64,000 nucleotides of DNA from JARRLC01 sp037387425 (GTDB lineage: Bacteria > Pseudomonadota > Alphaproteobacteria > Rhizobiales > Rhodomicrobiaceae). Shown here piece by piece: positions 54,956-63,652 of this stretch. Made by a program: the position numbers and the translations under genes. The notes under the pieces were generated by a model. It made no database searches, was not told where the DNA came from, and saw nothing but the letters and a program-made list of their open reading frames with translations. The stretch's first letter is position 1; each line of letters starts with the position of its first letter. Location: NCBI GenBank assembly GCA_037387425.1, contig JARRLC010000001.1, positions 17,787 through 81,786 of the forward strand. The letters are read 5' to 3'.

Positions 54956-55288
54956 ACTAGTACGCCCCGCCGAGGGTTCTAACATGTTTGCCGCAAGCTC
55001 GCATAGAACTTCTGGTGGGGTTAAGCGTACAAGCAAGCTTTTGACAATAGTACAGCTTTATCTGCAACAAGTTCGCTTGCGCGCGTATGGCATGGGGGGC
55101 GAACTTGTTGCGGGCTGTACTAGTATGCCCCGACGGAAGTTCTAACGCGTTTGCCGCAATCTCGTATAGAACTTCTGGCGGGTTATGCGTACAAGCAAGC
55201 TTTTGACAATAGTACAGCTTTATCCGCAATAAGTTCGTTTGCGCGTGTATGGCAAATGGGGTGCGAACTTGTTGCGGGCGGTACTAGT
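54956..55288. repeat. two tandem 163-bp hairpin-rich repeat units
   Basis: Two direct copies, 54956-55118 and 55119-55282, each begin with ACTAGTAYGCCCCG, and the second is closed by another ACTAGT at 55283. Each unit holds two inverted repeats. In unit 1, GCAACAAGTTCGC at 55064-55076 pairs perfectly with GCGAACTTGTTGC at 55099-55111, inside GTACAGC/GCTGTAC. The other hairpin is formed by GTTCTA and TAGAAC. Ends of the unit resemble terminal inverted repeats. The reading frames through it are repetitive and not genuine. It resembles a small non-coding mobile element (MITE/REP type) present in tandem directly before yqgE. Confidence 0.75.
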
Positions 55289-55330
55289 TACGGGTATTCT
55301 GAATATATGGCACGGAGTGGGCTACAAAGT

Positions 55331-55942
55331 ATGGCACAGGAAAGCACCGGATATCTGGACGGCCAATTGCTGCTGGCTATGCCATCCATGATGGATCCGT
55401 ATTTTGATCGGACGGTGGTTTATATGTGCGCGCATTCAGCAGAAGGCGCGATGGGGATCGTCGTCAATCAGCGTGCGCCGGGCATCACGTTTCCAAAATT
55501 GTTGGAGCAGCTCGATATTTTTCCTGGCGAGCAGAAAGGCGAACGCGATGTCAGCGCCGATATCCTGTTTTCGCTTGATAATTTCACGGTGTATACGGGC
55601 GGCCCGCTGGAACAATCGCGGGGGTTCGTGTTGCACTCGGCGGACTATTTCATAGCCAACAGCACGCTGAAGATAGACAGCAAAGTTTCATTGACCGCAA
55701 CGGTTGATGTCTTGCGGGCCATTGCGTCCGGGGTCGGGCCAGTGAAAGCGCTTCTCGCGCTGGGATATGCGCAATGGGCGCCGGGACAACTCGAAAGCGA
55801 GATACAGCTCAACGGTTGGCTCACATGTCCGGCTGATCCCGATATCGTTTTTGATCCTCAAGTTGAGCGCAAATACGAAATGGCGATGGCCAAGCTTGGC
55901 GTTCATCCCTCGTTCTTGGTTAGCGAAGTCGGGCACGCGTGA
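55331..55942 (+). CDS. yqgE: YqgE/AlgH family protein
   Basis: A 203-residue protein of the UPF0301 family. LDGQLLLAMPSMMDPYFDRT, VVYMCAHSAEGAMGIVVNQ, YTGGPLEQSRGFVLHS and ALLALGYAQWAPGQLESEI are all signature segments. The biochemical role of the family is not settled. The ATG at 55331 gives a normal N-terminus; an ATG at 55307 is an alternative that would add eight residues. Upstream lie the tandem hairpin repeats, so its promoter is inside or just after them. Confidence 0.9.
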   Translation: MAQESTGYLDGQLLLAMPSMMDPYFDRTVVYMCAHSAEGAMGIVVNQRAPGITFPKLLEQLDIFPGEQKGERDVSADILFSLDNFTVYTGGPLEQSRGFVLHSADYFIANSTLKIDSKVSLTATVDVLRAIASGVGPVKALLALGYAQWAPGQLESEIQLNGWLTCPADPDIVFDPQVERKYEMAMAKLGVHPSFLVSEVGHA

Positions 55943-56000
55943 TGCGTCAATAGCGTGAACAGAACGCACGCTGGTTAGCAAATAATCTCTCGCAAATACG

Positions 56001-56033
56001 AAAAAGGCGTGCGGTCTGGCGGGTACCGCACGC
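56001..56033 (-). terminator. minus-strand terminator-like hairpin after yqgE
   Basis: GCGTGCGGT at 56007-56015 and ACCGCACGC at 56025-56033 form a perfect 9-bp stem. On the minus strand it is followed by CCTTTTT, so it would stop leftward transcripts such as one from tRNA-Asp. On the plus strand no T-run follows. Confidence 0.6.
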
Positions 56034-56074
56034 TAGTTGGAGCGTAGTTGTGCCGGTTGTCCGGCTGTATGTTT

Positions 56075-56114
56075 ACAGGGTTCCCAGACCTTCATGGGGA
56101 ACCAGGAACCCTGT
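56075..56114. repeat. 10-bp perfect inverted repeat with alternative inner stem
   Basis: ACAGGGTTCC at 56075-56084 pairs with GGAACCCTGT at 56105-56114. An inner GGTTCCC/GGGAACC pairing competes with it, so two alternative hairpins are possible. The function is unknown. Confidence 0.5.
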
Positions 56115-56194
56115 TGGCCGGGGGGGCATGGCCAAACTTTTGAGCGTATTCCGCTTGCACTGTTTTGTGCTCGCATCCAACACTCAGGTTCTTT

Positions 56195-56372
56195 TTATGC
56201 CGCGCTTCCGCGTGCCCAAAAGTCATGCGACCTTTGGCTAAGAAGCACAGTTTTTTACTTAGCGCGCTTCCATGAGCGCAAAAGTCATGCAACTTTTGCT
56301 GGAAGTGCAGTTTTTACTTAGCGCACTTCCGCGAGCGCAAAAGTCATACAACTTTTGCTGGAAGTGCTCTTA
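56195..56372. repeat. array of three 59-62-bp hairpin repeats
   Basis: Three successive units share GCGCxCTTCC, then GAGCGCAAAAGTCAT, then ACTTTTGCTGGAAGTGC and a T-run with ACTTA. The second and third are nearly identical with a period of 59 bases; the first is degenerate and offset by 62. Within a unit GCACTTCC pairs with GGAAGTGC and GCAAAAGT with ACTTTTGC, so each forms a long hairpin. It is non-coding and resembles REP-type arrays. Confidence 0.7.
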
Positions 56373-56547
56373 AGCTCAGTGACGCGCCGCAATCTCAAGA
56401 CAAAATCACCATACCATTCAACCACTTCCGTGAGGTTAATCGAACGGAATTTTATGTACGGGAATGGCAAAAAAGGGAAAATATAGGCGTTGCCGGTTGC
56501 GGCAAACACAACGCCATCAGGTCAACAAAAAAGCTGATTTGAAACAC

Positions 56548-56624
56548 TGGCGGGAGTGACGGGGCTCGAACCCGCGACCTCCGGCGTGACAGGCCGGCAC
56601 TCTAACCAACTGAGCTACACCCCC
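56548..56624 (-). tRNA. tRNA-Asp (GTC)
   Basis: Read on the minus strand, the gene begins GGGGGTGTAGCTCAGTTGG, has anticodon loop CTGTCAC with anticodon GTC in a CCGGC/GCCGG stem, and the T arm GCGGGTTCGAGCCCCG. The acceptor stem GGGGGTG pairs with CACTCCC with one G-U pair, followed by G and an encoded CCA at 56550-56548. Total 77 bases including CCA. Confidence 0.96.
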
Positions 56625-56763
56625 AGCGCGCTACCGTGGTAGGTAGCATCGTCGTGAAACTAGGTACTCTACGCTGCGCGGTCCGTCAAGCGGTGATGGC
56701 GGAAATTCGCGTATTTGATGAGAAGAAGGGCGACCGCAGCGCGCAAGTCGCCCTCATTTCTTT

Positions 56764-57798
56764 CTAATCGTGCAAAAAACCCACAATCTCGCGGACCTTG
56801 CGCATATTTGGCTCGGCGATGGCGCGGGCGCGTTCGGCGCCTTTTTTCAACACACCGTCAATATACGTGCGGTCTTCGGTGAGGCGTTTCATTTCCGCAC
56901 CGAGCGGGCCCAGCTTTTCCACTGCCAGATCGACGAGCGCGGTTTTGAACTTGGAGAACTGCGCACCGCCGTATTCGGTCAGCACCGCCGCCTTATCGGT
57001 ACGGGTGAGCGCCGCGTAAATGCCAATGAGGTTGTCAGCCTCCGGACGGCCCTCCAGGCCCTTTTCCTCGGAAGGGAGAGGCTCAGGGTCGGTTTTGGCC
57101 TTTTTGACCTTCTTGGCGATTTCCTCGGCGTTGTCGGTGAGGTTGATGCGCGACATATCGGACGCATCCGACTTGCTCATTTTCTTGGCGCCATCGCGCA
57201 GTGACATGACACGCGTTGCCGGGCCGGAAATCAGCGGCTCCGGCAGCGGGAAGAAGCCGTCCTTGAAGCCAGCTTTCGCGCAGGTCTCGGAGAAGTCGTT
57301 GTTGAACTTCTGCGCAATGTCGCGAGCCAGCTCCAGGTGCTGTTTCTGGTCGTCGCCCACAGGAACATGCGTCGCGCGGTATACGAGAATATCGGCAGCC
57401 ATCAGCACCGGATAGTCGTATAGCCCGACAGAAACCTTTTCGCGATCCTTGCCCGCCTTCTCCTTGAACTGCGTCATGCGGTTCAGCCAGCCAAGACGCG
57501 CCACGCAATTCAGTATCCAGCCCAGTTCGGCGTGTTCAGAGACCCGGCTCTGGTTGAAGATGATGTGCTTTTCTGGATCGATCCCGGCGGCGATATAAGC
57601 GGCCGTCACCTCGCGGGTGTTGTGCAGCAATTCGTCCGGCTCCTGCCATACGGTGATCGCATGCAAATCAACGACGCAGTAAAGGCATTGCGCTTCTTTC
57701 TGCAAATCGACGAATTTCATGATCGCGCCGAGGTAATTCCCCAGGTGCAGATTGCCAGTCGGCTGAACGCCAGATAGTACGAGCTTGTTGCTTTTCAT
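56764..57798 (-). CDS. trpS: tryptophanyl-tRNA synthetase
   Basis: A 344-residue class I synthetase charging tRNA-Trp. The N-terminus reads KLVLSGVQPTGNLHLGNYLG with the HIGH-type HLGN, and the KMSKS motif is GAKKMSKSDASDMSRINL. YPVLMAADILVYRATHVPVG is the Trp-site region. An ATG at 57810 with GGAG four bases upstream is an alternative start adding four residues. It is upstream of tRNA-Asp on the same strand. Confidence 0.96.
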   Translation of the reverse strand: MKSNKLVLSGVQPTGNLHLGNYLGAIMKFVDLQKEAQCLYCVVDLHAITVWQEPDELLHNTREVTAAYIAAGIDPEKHIIFNQSRVSEHAELGWILNCVARLGWLNRMTQFKEKAGKDREKVSVGLYDYPVLMAADILVYRATHVPVGDDQKQHLELARDIAQKFNNDFSETCAKAGFKDGFFPLPEPLISGPATRVMSLRDGAKKMSKSDASDMSRINLTDNAEEIAKKVKKAKTDPEPLPSEEKGLEGRPEADNLIGIYAALTRTDKAAVLTEYGGAQFSKFKTALVDLAVEKLGPLGAEMKRLTEDRTYIDGVLKKGAERARAIAEPNMRKVREIVGFLHD

Positions 57799-57952
57799 GA
57801 CCTGTCTCATGTGTCTCCGCTTTAGACGGCTTATCGCGCCGCCAGAGCGTTGGTGCAAGTGTTTCGTGAAAATTTGTGCGCTTGGGAATGGGTATTTGCG
57901 ACGTTGATATGAAAATGAGGCGTGTGCGTTATTTATGGTGGGGTTCACGGTG

Positions 57953-58006
57953 CCGCTCTACCCATCCAACAGGACGTAGGATGGATTGAATATTGTAAGC
58001 CCCATC
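57953..58006. repeat. dispersed GTAGGATGG...CCCATC repeat, copy 3
   Basis: Between trpS and rarA: CTCTACCCATCC, then GGACGTAGGATGGATTGAA, then GTAAGCCCCATCACG. It has the same core as the copies at 15097 and 30688. Confidence 0.6.
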
Positions 58007-59318
58007 ACGATCTCTGCCGCGAATTGCGCAACTTCGCCCAATATTCCAGCCGCCGGACGACTTCCTTTTCGAAGCCGAGTCCGCGCGGGGTATAAAATTG
58101 TTGGCGCGCCATATCGTCCGGGAAGTAGTTCTGTCCGGAAAAGCCCTCCGGCGTATCGGGATCGTAAATATAGCCCTCGCCGTAGCCTTCCTTGGCCATC
58201 AATTTGGTGGGGGCGTTGAGAATGCGCTTTGGCGGCGGCAATGAGCCGTGTTCCTTCGCGGTGCGCATGGCCGCCTTGAAGCCCGTATAGGCGGCGATAG
58301 ATTTTGGCGCGGTCGCCAGATAGATAACCGCCTGCGCGATGGCCAATTCGCCTTCGGGCGAGCCTAAGAATTCGTAGGCGTCCTTGGCGGCGAGCGCCTG
58401 CACCAGCCCTTGCGGATCGGCCATCCCGATGTCCTCCACCGCCATGCGCACCACGCGTCGCGTAATGTACAGCGGGTCTTCGCCGCCGGATAGCATGCGC
58501 GCCAGCCAGTAAAGCGCGGCGTTAGGGTCGGAACCGCGCACCGACTTATGCAGCGCGCTGATGAGATCGTAATGGCCATCGCGGTTCTTGTCGTAGAGCG
58601 GCGCGCGGCGCTGCACGATGTCCACCAGGCCGCTAGCATCAAGCGGTGCTTCGCCGGGGGACGTGGTGGCGTAGACGCTCTCGGCCATGTTGAGGATGGC
58701 GCGGCCGTCGCCGTCCGCCATGCCGATGAGCTGCGTGCGGGCCTCAGCATCAAGCGGTAGCGGGCGGGATTCGGCCCCCTCCGCGCGGGCGAGCAGTCCT
58801 TCCAGCGCGGTATCGTCCAGCCGCTTGAAGGTGAGCACCGTTGCTCGCGACAAAAGCGCGCCGTTCAGCTCGAATGACGGGTTCTCGGTGGTGGCGCCAA
58901 TGAGCATAATCGTGCCGTCTTCCATCACCGGCAAGAAACTGTCTTGCTGCGCGCGGTTGAAACGGTGGATTTCGTCCACGAACAGCGCTGTGCCGAGGCC
59001 CGTTTGGCGGCGCGCGCGGGCGGCATCGAACACGCGGCGTAAATCCTGCACGCCAGAATAGATGGCGGAAAGCTGCTCGAAGTGGAGCTTGGCTTTTTCC
59101 GTCACCAGACGGGCGACAGTGGTTTTGCCAGTTCCCGGCGGTCCCCAGAACACAACCGAACGCAAGCTGCCTTTTTCCAGCATCCGTCGCAAAATGCCGT
59201 CCGGCCCCAGAAGATGATCTTGCCCGGCCACTTCGTCGAGCGTTTTGGGGCGCAGACGATCCGCCAGCGGACGCGGTGCGCCTTCTTCCATACCAGCGGC
59301 TTCGAACAGTGTTGTCAT
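58005..59318 (-). CDS. rarA: replication-associated recombination protein A (AAA+ ATPase)
   Basis: A 437-residue AAA+ protein of the RarA/MgsA/WRNIP1 family that acts at stalled replication forks. PLADRLRPKTLDEVAGQDHL, Walker A FWGPPGTGKTTVARLV, Walker B TALFVDEIHRFNRAQQD and sensor 1 IGATTENPSFELNGALLSR are diagnostic. The C-terminal oligomerisation region contains DIGMADPQGLVQALAAKDAY. It follows the threonine dehydratase by 25 bases. Confidence 0.96.
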   Translation of the reverse strand: MTTLFEAAGMEEGAPRPLADRLRPKTLDEVAGQDHLLGPDGILRRMLEKGSLRSVVFWGPPGTGKTTVARLVTEKAKLHFEQLSAIYSGVQDLRRVFDAARARRQTGLGTALFVDEIHRFNRAQQDSFLPVMEDGTIMLIGATTENPSFELNGALLSRATVLTFKRLDDTALEGLLARAEGAESRPLPLDAEARTQLIGMADGDGRAILNMAESVYATTSPGEAPLDASGLVDIVQRRAPLYDKNRDGHYDLISALHKSVRGSDPNAALYWLARMLSGGEDPLYITRRVVRMAVEDIGMADPQGLVQALAAKDAYEFLGSPEGELAIAQAVIYLATAPKSIAAYTGFKAAMRTAKEHGSLPPPKRILNAPTKLMAKEGYGEGYIYDPDTPEGFSGQNYFPDDMARQQFYTPRGLGFEKEVVRRLEYWAKLRNSRQRS

Positions 59319-59343
59319 AAAATTTCAGCCCGTTTCACTACGG

Positions 59344-60354
59344 TTATGGGGTCTGACGGCGGGCGTTCCACTCAAGTATTTCGCTCAGCATCGCCGGATC
59401 GATGTTTCCGCCCGAAAGCACCACACCAACAGGCCGCCCGCCAGGAGTATAACGCCCGCTCAAAAGTGCCGCCAGCGCCACCGCACCGCCCGGCTCCACG
59501 ACAAGCTTCAACTCGTGGAACGCAAACGCGACAGCCGCACGCACTTCGTCGTCGGATACGACGAGCCCGCCGTCCAGCCGCTCCCGATTCATGGCGAAGG
59601 TGAGCTTGCCCGGTTGAGGCATCAGCAGCGCATCGCAAATGGACGTGCGGCCGGGCGAATTACTTTCCCGCTTGCCGCTCGCCAGTGAGCGGGCGTGATC
59701 GTCAAACCCTTCCGGCTCAACCACGTAAACCTTGCAGGCAGGATTGGCGTCTTTTACCGCAAGCGCAGTGCCCGCTGCTAAACCGCCACCGCTCGCGGGC
59801 GTTAGCACGGCTTCCAGCGCCTCTGCACCCGCTGCCTTTGCCTGTGCGATCAGCTCCAGCCCCACAGTGCCCTGCCCTGCGATCACATGGAAGTTGTCGA
59901 ACGGCGCCACGAACGCCGCTTTGCGCTCTGAAGCAATGGCCTCAGCGATGGCTTCACGGCTTTCCTTGTAGCGGTCGTAAAGCACGATTTCCGCGCCCGA
60001 TCGCTTTGTGCGGGCAATTTTGAGCGCTGGCGCATCTTCTGGCATGACGATCACGGCTGGCACGCCGCAAACCCTTGCGGCTTCCGCGATGCCTTGCGCG
60101 TGGTTGCCCGAAGAGCATGCCACCACGCCTCCCGGAAAATGCGCAGCGTCGAGTTGCGATACGGCATTGAAAGCGCCGCGAAATTTGAAACTGCCTGTAC
60201 GTTGCTGCACTTCAGCCTTTAGCAAAACGCGCGCGCCCATGCGTTCGTTGAGAAACGGCGATTCGATGAGCGGTGTTCGCACGGCATGTTTCGCGATGCG
60301 ATCTGCGGCATTCCGCACGTCGCCGATATCAGGTAGGGCGAGATTTTCTGGCAA
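59344..60354 (-). CDS. threonine/serine dehydratase (PLP-dependent)
   Basis: A 336-residue fold-type II PLP enzyme deaminating threonine or serine. The PLP Lys lies in RTGSFKFRGAFNAV, SSGNHAQGIAEAA and the phosphate-binding PASGGGLAAGTALAV loop follow, and VLSGGNIDPAM closes the domain. There is no C-terminal ACT domain, so it is the catabolic type or possibly a serine racemase. Its start overlaps the end of the glycosyltransferase gene by 26 bases. Confidence 0.9.
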   Translation of the reverse strand: MPENLALPDIGDVRNAADRIAKHAVRTPLIESPFLNERMGARVLLKAEVQQRTGSFKFRGAFNAVSQLDAAHFPGGVVACSSGNHAQGIAEAARVCGVPAVIVMPEDAPALKIARTKRSGAEIVLYDRYKESREAIAEAIASERKAAFVAPFDNFHVIAGQGTVGLELIAQAKAAGAEALEAVLTPASGGGLAAGTALAVKDANPACKVYVVEPEGFDDHARSLASGKRESNSPGRTSICDALLMPQPGKLTFAMNRERLDGGLVVSDDEVRAAVAFAFHELKLVVEPGGAVALAALLSGRYTPGGRPVGVVLSGGNIDPAMLSEILEWNARRQTP

Positions 60355-61354
60355 GGCGGTGTCCTTCGATCGCTATTTCTAAGAATTGTTCGGCGCAGGC
60401 CGCCCAACTGAAGCCCAGAGCATAATTCCGGCAAGCGTTACGGTCGAGTGACAAAGCCTCTAATGCAGCGGTTTGCAAGTTTTCGTGAAGGAATCCGCTC
60501 GTGCCGTGGGGCACTACGTCTTTCGGTCCGGTGACAGGATAGGCGGCAACTGGCACCCCTGAGGCCATGGCTTCGAGAAGCACGATGCCGTATGTGTCTG
60601 TGCGGCTGGGGAACACGAATACATCCGCCGAGGCGAACGCTTCGGCTAGCGTCTCGCCGGTCAGCGGTCCGGTGAACGTAACATCTGGATAAGCCGTTTG
60701 CAGTTTGTTGAGCTGCGGTCCTCCGCCCACGACGACTTTGCGGCCTGGTAATTCTAAATCGAGGAAAGCGTGAATATTTTTTTCCACCGCCACGCGTCCC
60801 ACATAAATGAACACTGGCTTTTCCGCACCGAAACGGCGCACATCACGTGGACGGAACATGTCGGTATCCACTCCGCGCGACCATAGACTTAACCGTTGCA
60901 ATCCCTTTTCGTGCAATTCGTCTAATAGCGAACGGGTTGATACCATGACGCTCACGCTGGGTTGGTGAAACCAGCGCTCAAGCGCATAGCCCCAAGAGAG
61001 CGGTACCGGCATGCGCGCGGATAAATATTCAGGGAACCGCGTATGATAGCTCGTTGTAAACGGCCGTCCTGCTCGCAGGCAATAGCGCCGGGTCGCCAGT
61101 CCAATGGTGCCTTCCGTAGCGATATGGATGTAATCCGGGCGGAAAGCTTCGATGCGCTGCTTCACGTGGGCTGGGCGGATCAACGCCAAGCGGATTTCGG
61201 GGTATGTCGGCAACGGGAGTGTTTTAAAATCCTCTGGGGTCAGAAATTCCACTTCGTGTCCCAGCCGCACGAGTTGCTCGCCAATATGCAGATAGGTATT
61301 GACCACGCCGTTGATCTGTGGACGCCATGCGTCGGTTGCGATGAAGATGCGCAT
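60329..61354 (-). CDS. GT4-family glycosyltransferase
   Basis: A 341-residue GT-B enzyme. The N-terminal acceptor half begins MRIFIATDAWRPQINGVVNT and includes SYHTRFPEYL. The C-terminal half has FIYVGRVAVEKNIHAFLDLE and the sugar-nucleotide motif FPSRTDTYGIVLLEAMASG with the E-x7-E pattern. It resembles mannosyl- or glucosyltransferases acting on membrane lipids. Its start overlaps the end of the phosphoesterase gene by one base, a pair common in alphaproteobacteria. Confidence 0.9.
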   Translation of the reverse strand: MRIFIATDAWRPQINGVVNTYLHIGEQLVRLGHEVEFLTPEDFKTLPLPTYPEIRLALIRPAHVKQRIEAFRPDYIHIATEGTIGLATRRYCLRAGRPFTTSYHTRFPEYLSARMPVPLSWGYALERWFHQPSVSVMVSTRSLLDELHEKGLQRLSLWSRGVDTDMFRPRDVRRFGAEKPVFIYVGRVAVEKNIHAFLDLELPGRKVVVGGGPQLNKLQTAYPDVTFTGPLTGETLAEAFASADVFVFPSRTDTYGIVLLEAMASGVPVAAYPVTGPKDVVPHGTSGFLHENLQTAALEALSLDRNACRNYALGFSWAACAEQFLEIAIEGHRLARKSRPT

Positions 61355-62241
61355 TAGGCCCTGTCGGAAGAGTCTGGCAGCGTTGCCGAGGATGCTTTTG
61401 TGTTGCGGTTCTTGGACCAGTAGATGATTTCGAACTCGCCGTCGTGAGTTTCTCCGATTGCGGTGGCGCTTTCTACCCAGTCACCGCAATTCATATAAAG
61501 TATCCCCTTCAGATCGTGTTTCGCAGCAAGGTGGATGTGTCCGCAAATAATGCCATGCGCGGAATGGCGGCGGGCCTCGCTAACCAGCGCTGTTTCAAAG
61601 TCGCCCACGAAATTCACTGCTTTTTTAACCTTTTGCTTCAAATACGCTGAAAGCGACCAATATGAAAACCCGAACAATCGACGCACGCGGTTGAAAGCTT
61701 CGTTTAGTCCTAATGCTATAACATAGGCCCAATCTCCCAATAGCGCCAACCACTTAACATAACGGATCACAACATCGAATTCGTCGCCATGCATGACCAG
61801 GATGCGGGCGCCGTCCGCCGTGATGTGAATGTCGTTGTGCTGAAACTCGACGCCGCCGATCTTCTGCCCGCAATAGATGCGCAACGCTTCGTCGTGGTTA
61901 CCGGGGATGTAGACGATCCGTGCGCCTTTGCGCGCTTTTCGCAATAGCTTCTGTACGACGTCGTTATGCGATTGCGGCCAGTACGGCGTACGCTTGATGC
62001 TCCAGAAATCGATAATATCGCCGACAAGGTAATATGTATCAGCGTCGTGGTTCTTCAAGAAATCAACAAGCAACGATGCTTGAGCACCTTTCGCACCTAG
62101 ATGTACATCCGAGATGAAAAGAGTACGATAGCGTTTTTTCAAACCACTTCGTTCGCCAATATGCTCAACCTTACTGTCAGAGCGTTGTTCTAACCTGGGC
62201 AGCAATGTTGATCGGCAGAACGCCTCGCCTTTAAACGCCAC
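61354..62241 (-). CDS. LpxH-like metallophosphoesterase (UDP-2,3-diacylglucosamine diphosphatase family)
   Basis: A calcineurin-fold hydrolase of up to 295 residues. Metal ligands are seen in FISDVHLGAKGAQ, LVGDIIDFWSI, IPGNHDEALR, LVMHGDEFDVV and ICGHIHLAAK. Proteins of this type act on pyrophosphate-linked lipid precursors, but many alphaproteobacteria use LpxI for the lipid A step, so the substrate is open. The N-terminus is uncertain: a GTG at 62241 is the furthest start, and about 35 residues before YRTLFISDVHLG have no family match. Confidence 0.85.
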   Translation of the reverse strand: MAFKGEAFCRSTLLPRLEQRSDSKVEHIGERSGLKKRYRTLFISDVHLGAKGAQASLLVDFLKNHDADTYYLVGDIIDFWSIKRTPYWPQSHNDVVQKLLRKARKGARIVYIPGNHDEALRIYCGQKIGGVEFQHNDIHITADGARILVMHGDEFDVVIRYVKWLALLGDWAYVIALGLNEAFNRVRRLFGFSYWSLSAYLKQKVKKAVNFVGDFETALVSEARRHSAHGIICGHIHLAAKHDLKGILYMNCGDWVESATAIGETHDGEFEIIYWSKNRNTKASSATLPDSSDRA

Positions 62242-62455
62242 ATCATTCGTGATGGTGCGATGCTTATGAACCCTCCCTGGGTAAAATTATTTTTATCGAC
62301 TACCACAGGCTTTAGCAACGAGCCAATTTTAGGAGAAGTAAAGACATTTCTACGTTTTGAGCATATGCCCGCCTTCAGAAGCGCGTTTAGCGCTTCCGGC
62401 CTGAAAGTCTACGTTAATTTGCGGCAAGCTATTTCGAGCTAAGCATTATAGTGGC

Positions 62456-63284
62456 TTAGCCAAGAATATACTGTCCGCCGTTTGCTGTGATGGTCGTGCC
62501 TGTGATGAACGCGGCATCGTTACACGCGAGGAACGCTACGCACCGGGCGATTTCCGTTGCTTGACCGAGACGCCCCGTCGGGATCTGCGCGACGATGCCT
62601 TCCAACACTTTTGCGGGAACAGACGACACCATCTCCGTGTCGATATACCCCGGCGCAACGCAATTGACGGTAATGCCTTTGCGCGCGTTTTCCTGGGCTA
62701 GCGCTTTGGTGAAGCCGATCACTCCGGCCTTGGCGGCTGAATAATTGACCTGCCCCATTTGCCCTTTTTGTCCGTTGATGGACGAGCGCGTTTTCCTGGG
62801 CTAGCGCCTTGGTGAAGCCGATCACTCCGGCCTTGGCGGCTGAGTAATTGACCTGCCCCATTTGCCCTTTTTGTCCGTTGATGGACGAAATGTTGATAAT
62901 GCGCCCCCATCCGCGATTGCGCATATTTTCAATGATAGGTTGCGTCATATTGAACATGGACGTGAGATTGACTTGGATCACATCGTTCCACATTTCAGGG
63001 GTCATTTTGTGCATCATTGCGTCACGGGTGATGCCGGCATTATTGACGAGCACGTCTATGGGGCCGACCTCATTTTCCACGCGTCTTAACCCGCTGGCGC
63101 AAGCGTTGTAGTCGCCTACGTCCCATTTGTAGATGGGGACACCCGTTTCACACTGGAATTGATGGGCAACGTCATCGTTCGAACTATAATTTGCCGCAAC
63201 ACGGAAGCCTTTTTCCATTAGTGCCCGCGAGATAGCTTCTCCAATTCCTCTTGTACCTCCGGTTACAACTGCTACTCGTGCCAT
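62456..63284 (-). pseudogene. phaB: acetoacetyl-CoA reductase interrupted by a 103-bp tandem duplication
   Basis: This is a short-chain dehydrogenase of the PhaB type, which makes 3-hydroxybutyryl-CoA for polyhydroxybutyrate. The N-terminal part from 63284 reads ARVAVVTGGTRGIGEAISRA, then VNNAGITRDAMMHKMTPEMW and INGQKGQMGQVNYSAAKAG with the catalytic Tyr and Lys. A 103-bp stretch, 62683-62785, is repeated directly at 62786-62888 with two differences. Because 103 is not a multiple of three the frame shifts, and the true C-terminus (from the second YSAAKAG copy to ITANGGQYILG) lies in another frame. Removing one copy restores exactly 241 codons plus stop, the normal PhaB length. Confidence 0.88.
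62683..62888. repeat. 103-bp direct tandem duplication inside phaB
   Basis: Copies 62683-62785 and 62786-62888 are adjacent and differ at two bases (gcgctttgg/gcgccttgg and gctgaataa/gctgagtaa). The unit covers the Ser-Tyr-Lys active-site region of PhaB. Confidence 0.92.
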
Positions 63285-63652
63285 CAGGCGTCCTCCGTAT
63301 AGCTTTGATATTGTTGCCAGCTCGCCAATACGGCAATTTTGCTGGAGAAATACGCGACTTGGCTACGGTATGAAGAATTCGCGTGAGAATGACTCTAAGC
63401 CGAACACGTGCGACTCAGTCCTCCGCGCAATGAAACGTGGGCCATTTAAGATCGCGAACCTTTCGCGACGCCAGTTATGCGGTTCTCTCCACAAAAAAAT
63501 TAGTGGGACGACGCGGTTTAGCCTATTGAAATTAGCGTGATGTGGGGCTTCGAAAGCGCAAGTTTCGAATATCCGCAGCGAAGGGCTTCGCGGAATAAAT
63601 GCTCTCGTTTATACGAATGCAGACATTGATGTGCTGGCGTCTGAGGAATAGC
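63285..63652. other. intergenic region upstream of phaB
   Basis: No gene is supported. Two neighbouring hairpins stand out: TTCGAAA/TTTCGAA at 63549-63569 and CCGC-GCGAAG/CTTCGCGG at 63573-63593. They lie just downstream of the small secreted-protein gene on the minus strand and may mark its transcript end. The part near 63285 should hold the phaB promoter. Confidence 0.4.

Noticed and set aside
54957..55229. 90-codon minus-strand frame in the tandem repeats
   Set aside because: The peptide repeats itself because the DNA unit is repeated; the region is hairpin DNA, not coding.
54956..55288. Possible CRISPR array
   Set aside because: Only two long units without unique spacers and no cas genes nearby; the units are hairpin repeats.
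56195..56372. Possible CRISPR array
   Set aside because: The 59-62-bp units are directly adjacent without unique spacers and each is self-complementary.
56318..56509. 63-codon minus-strand frame next to the hairpin array
   Set aside because: Part of it is made of the 60-bp repeat, and no ribosome site is seen.
62260..62442. 60-codon frame between the LpxH-like gene and phaB
   Set aside because: No ribosome site and no recognisable features.
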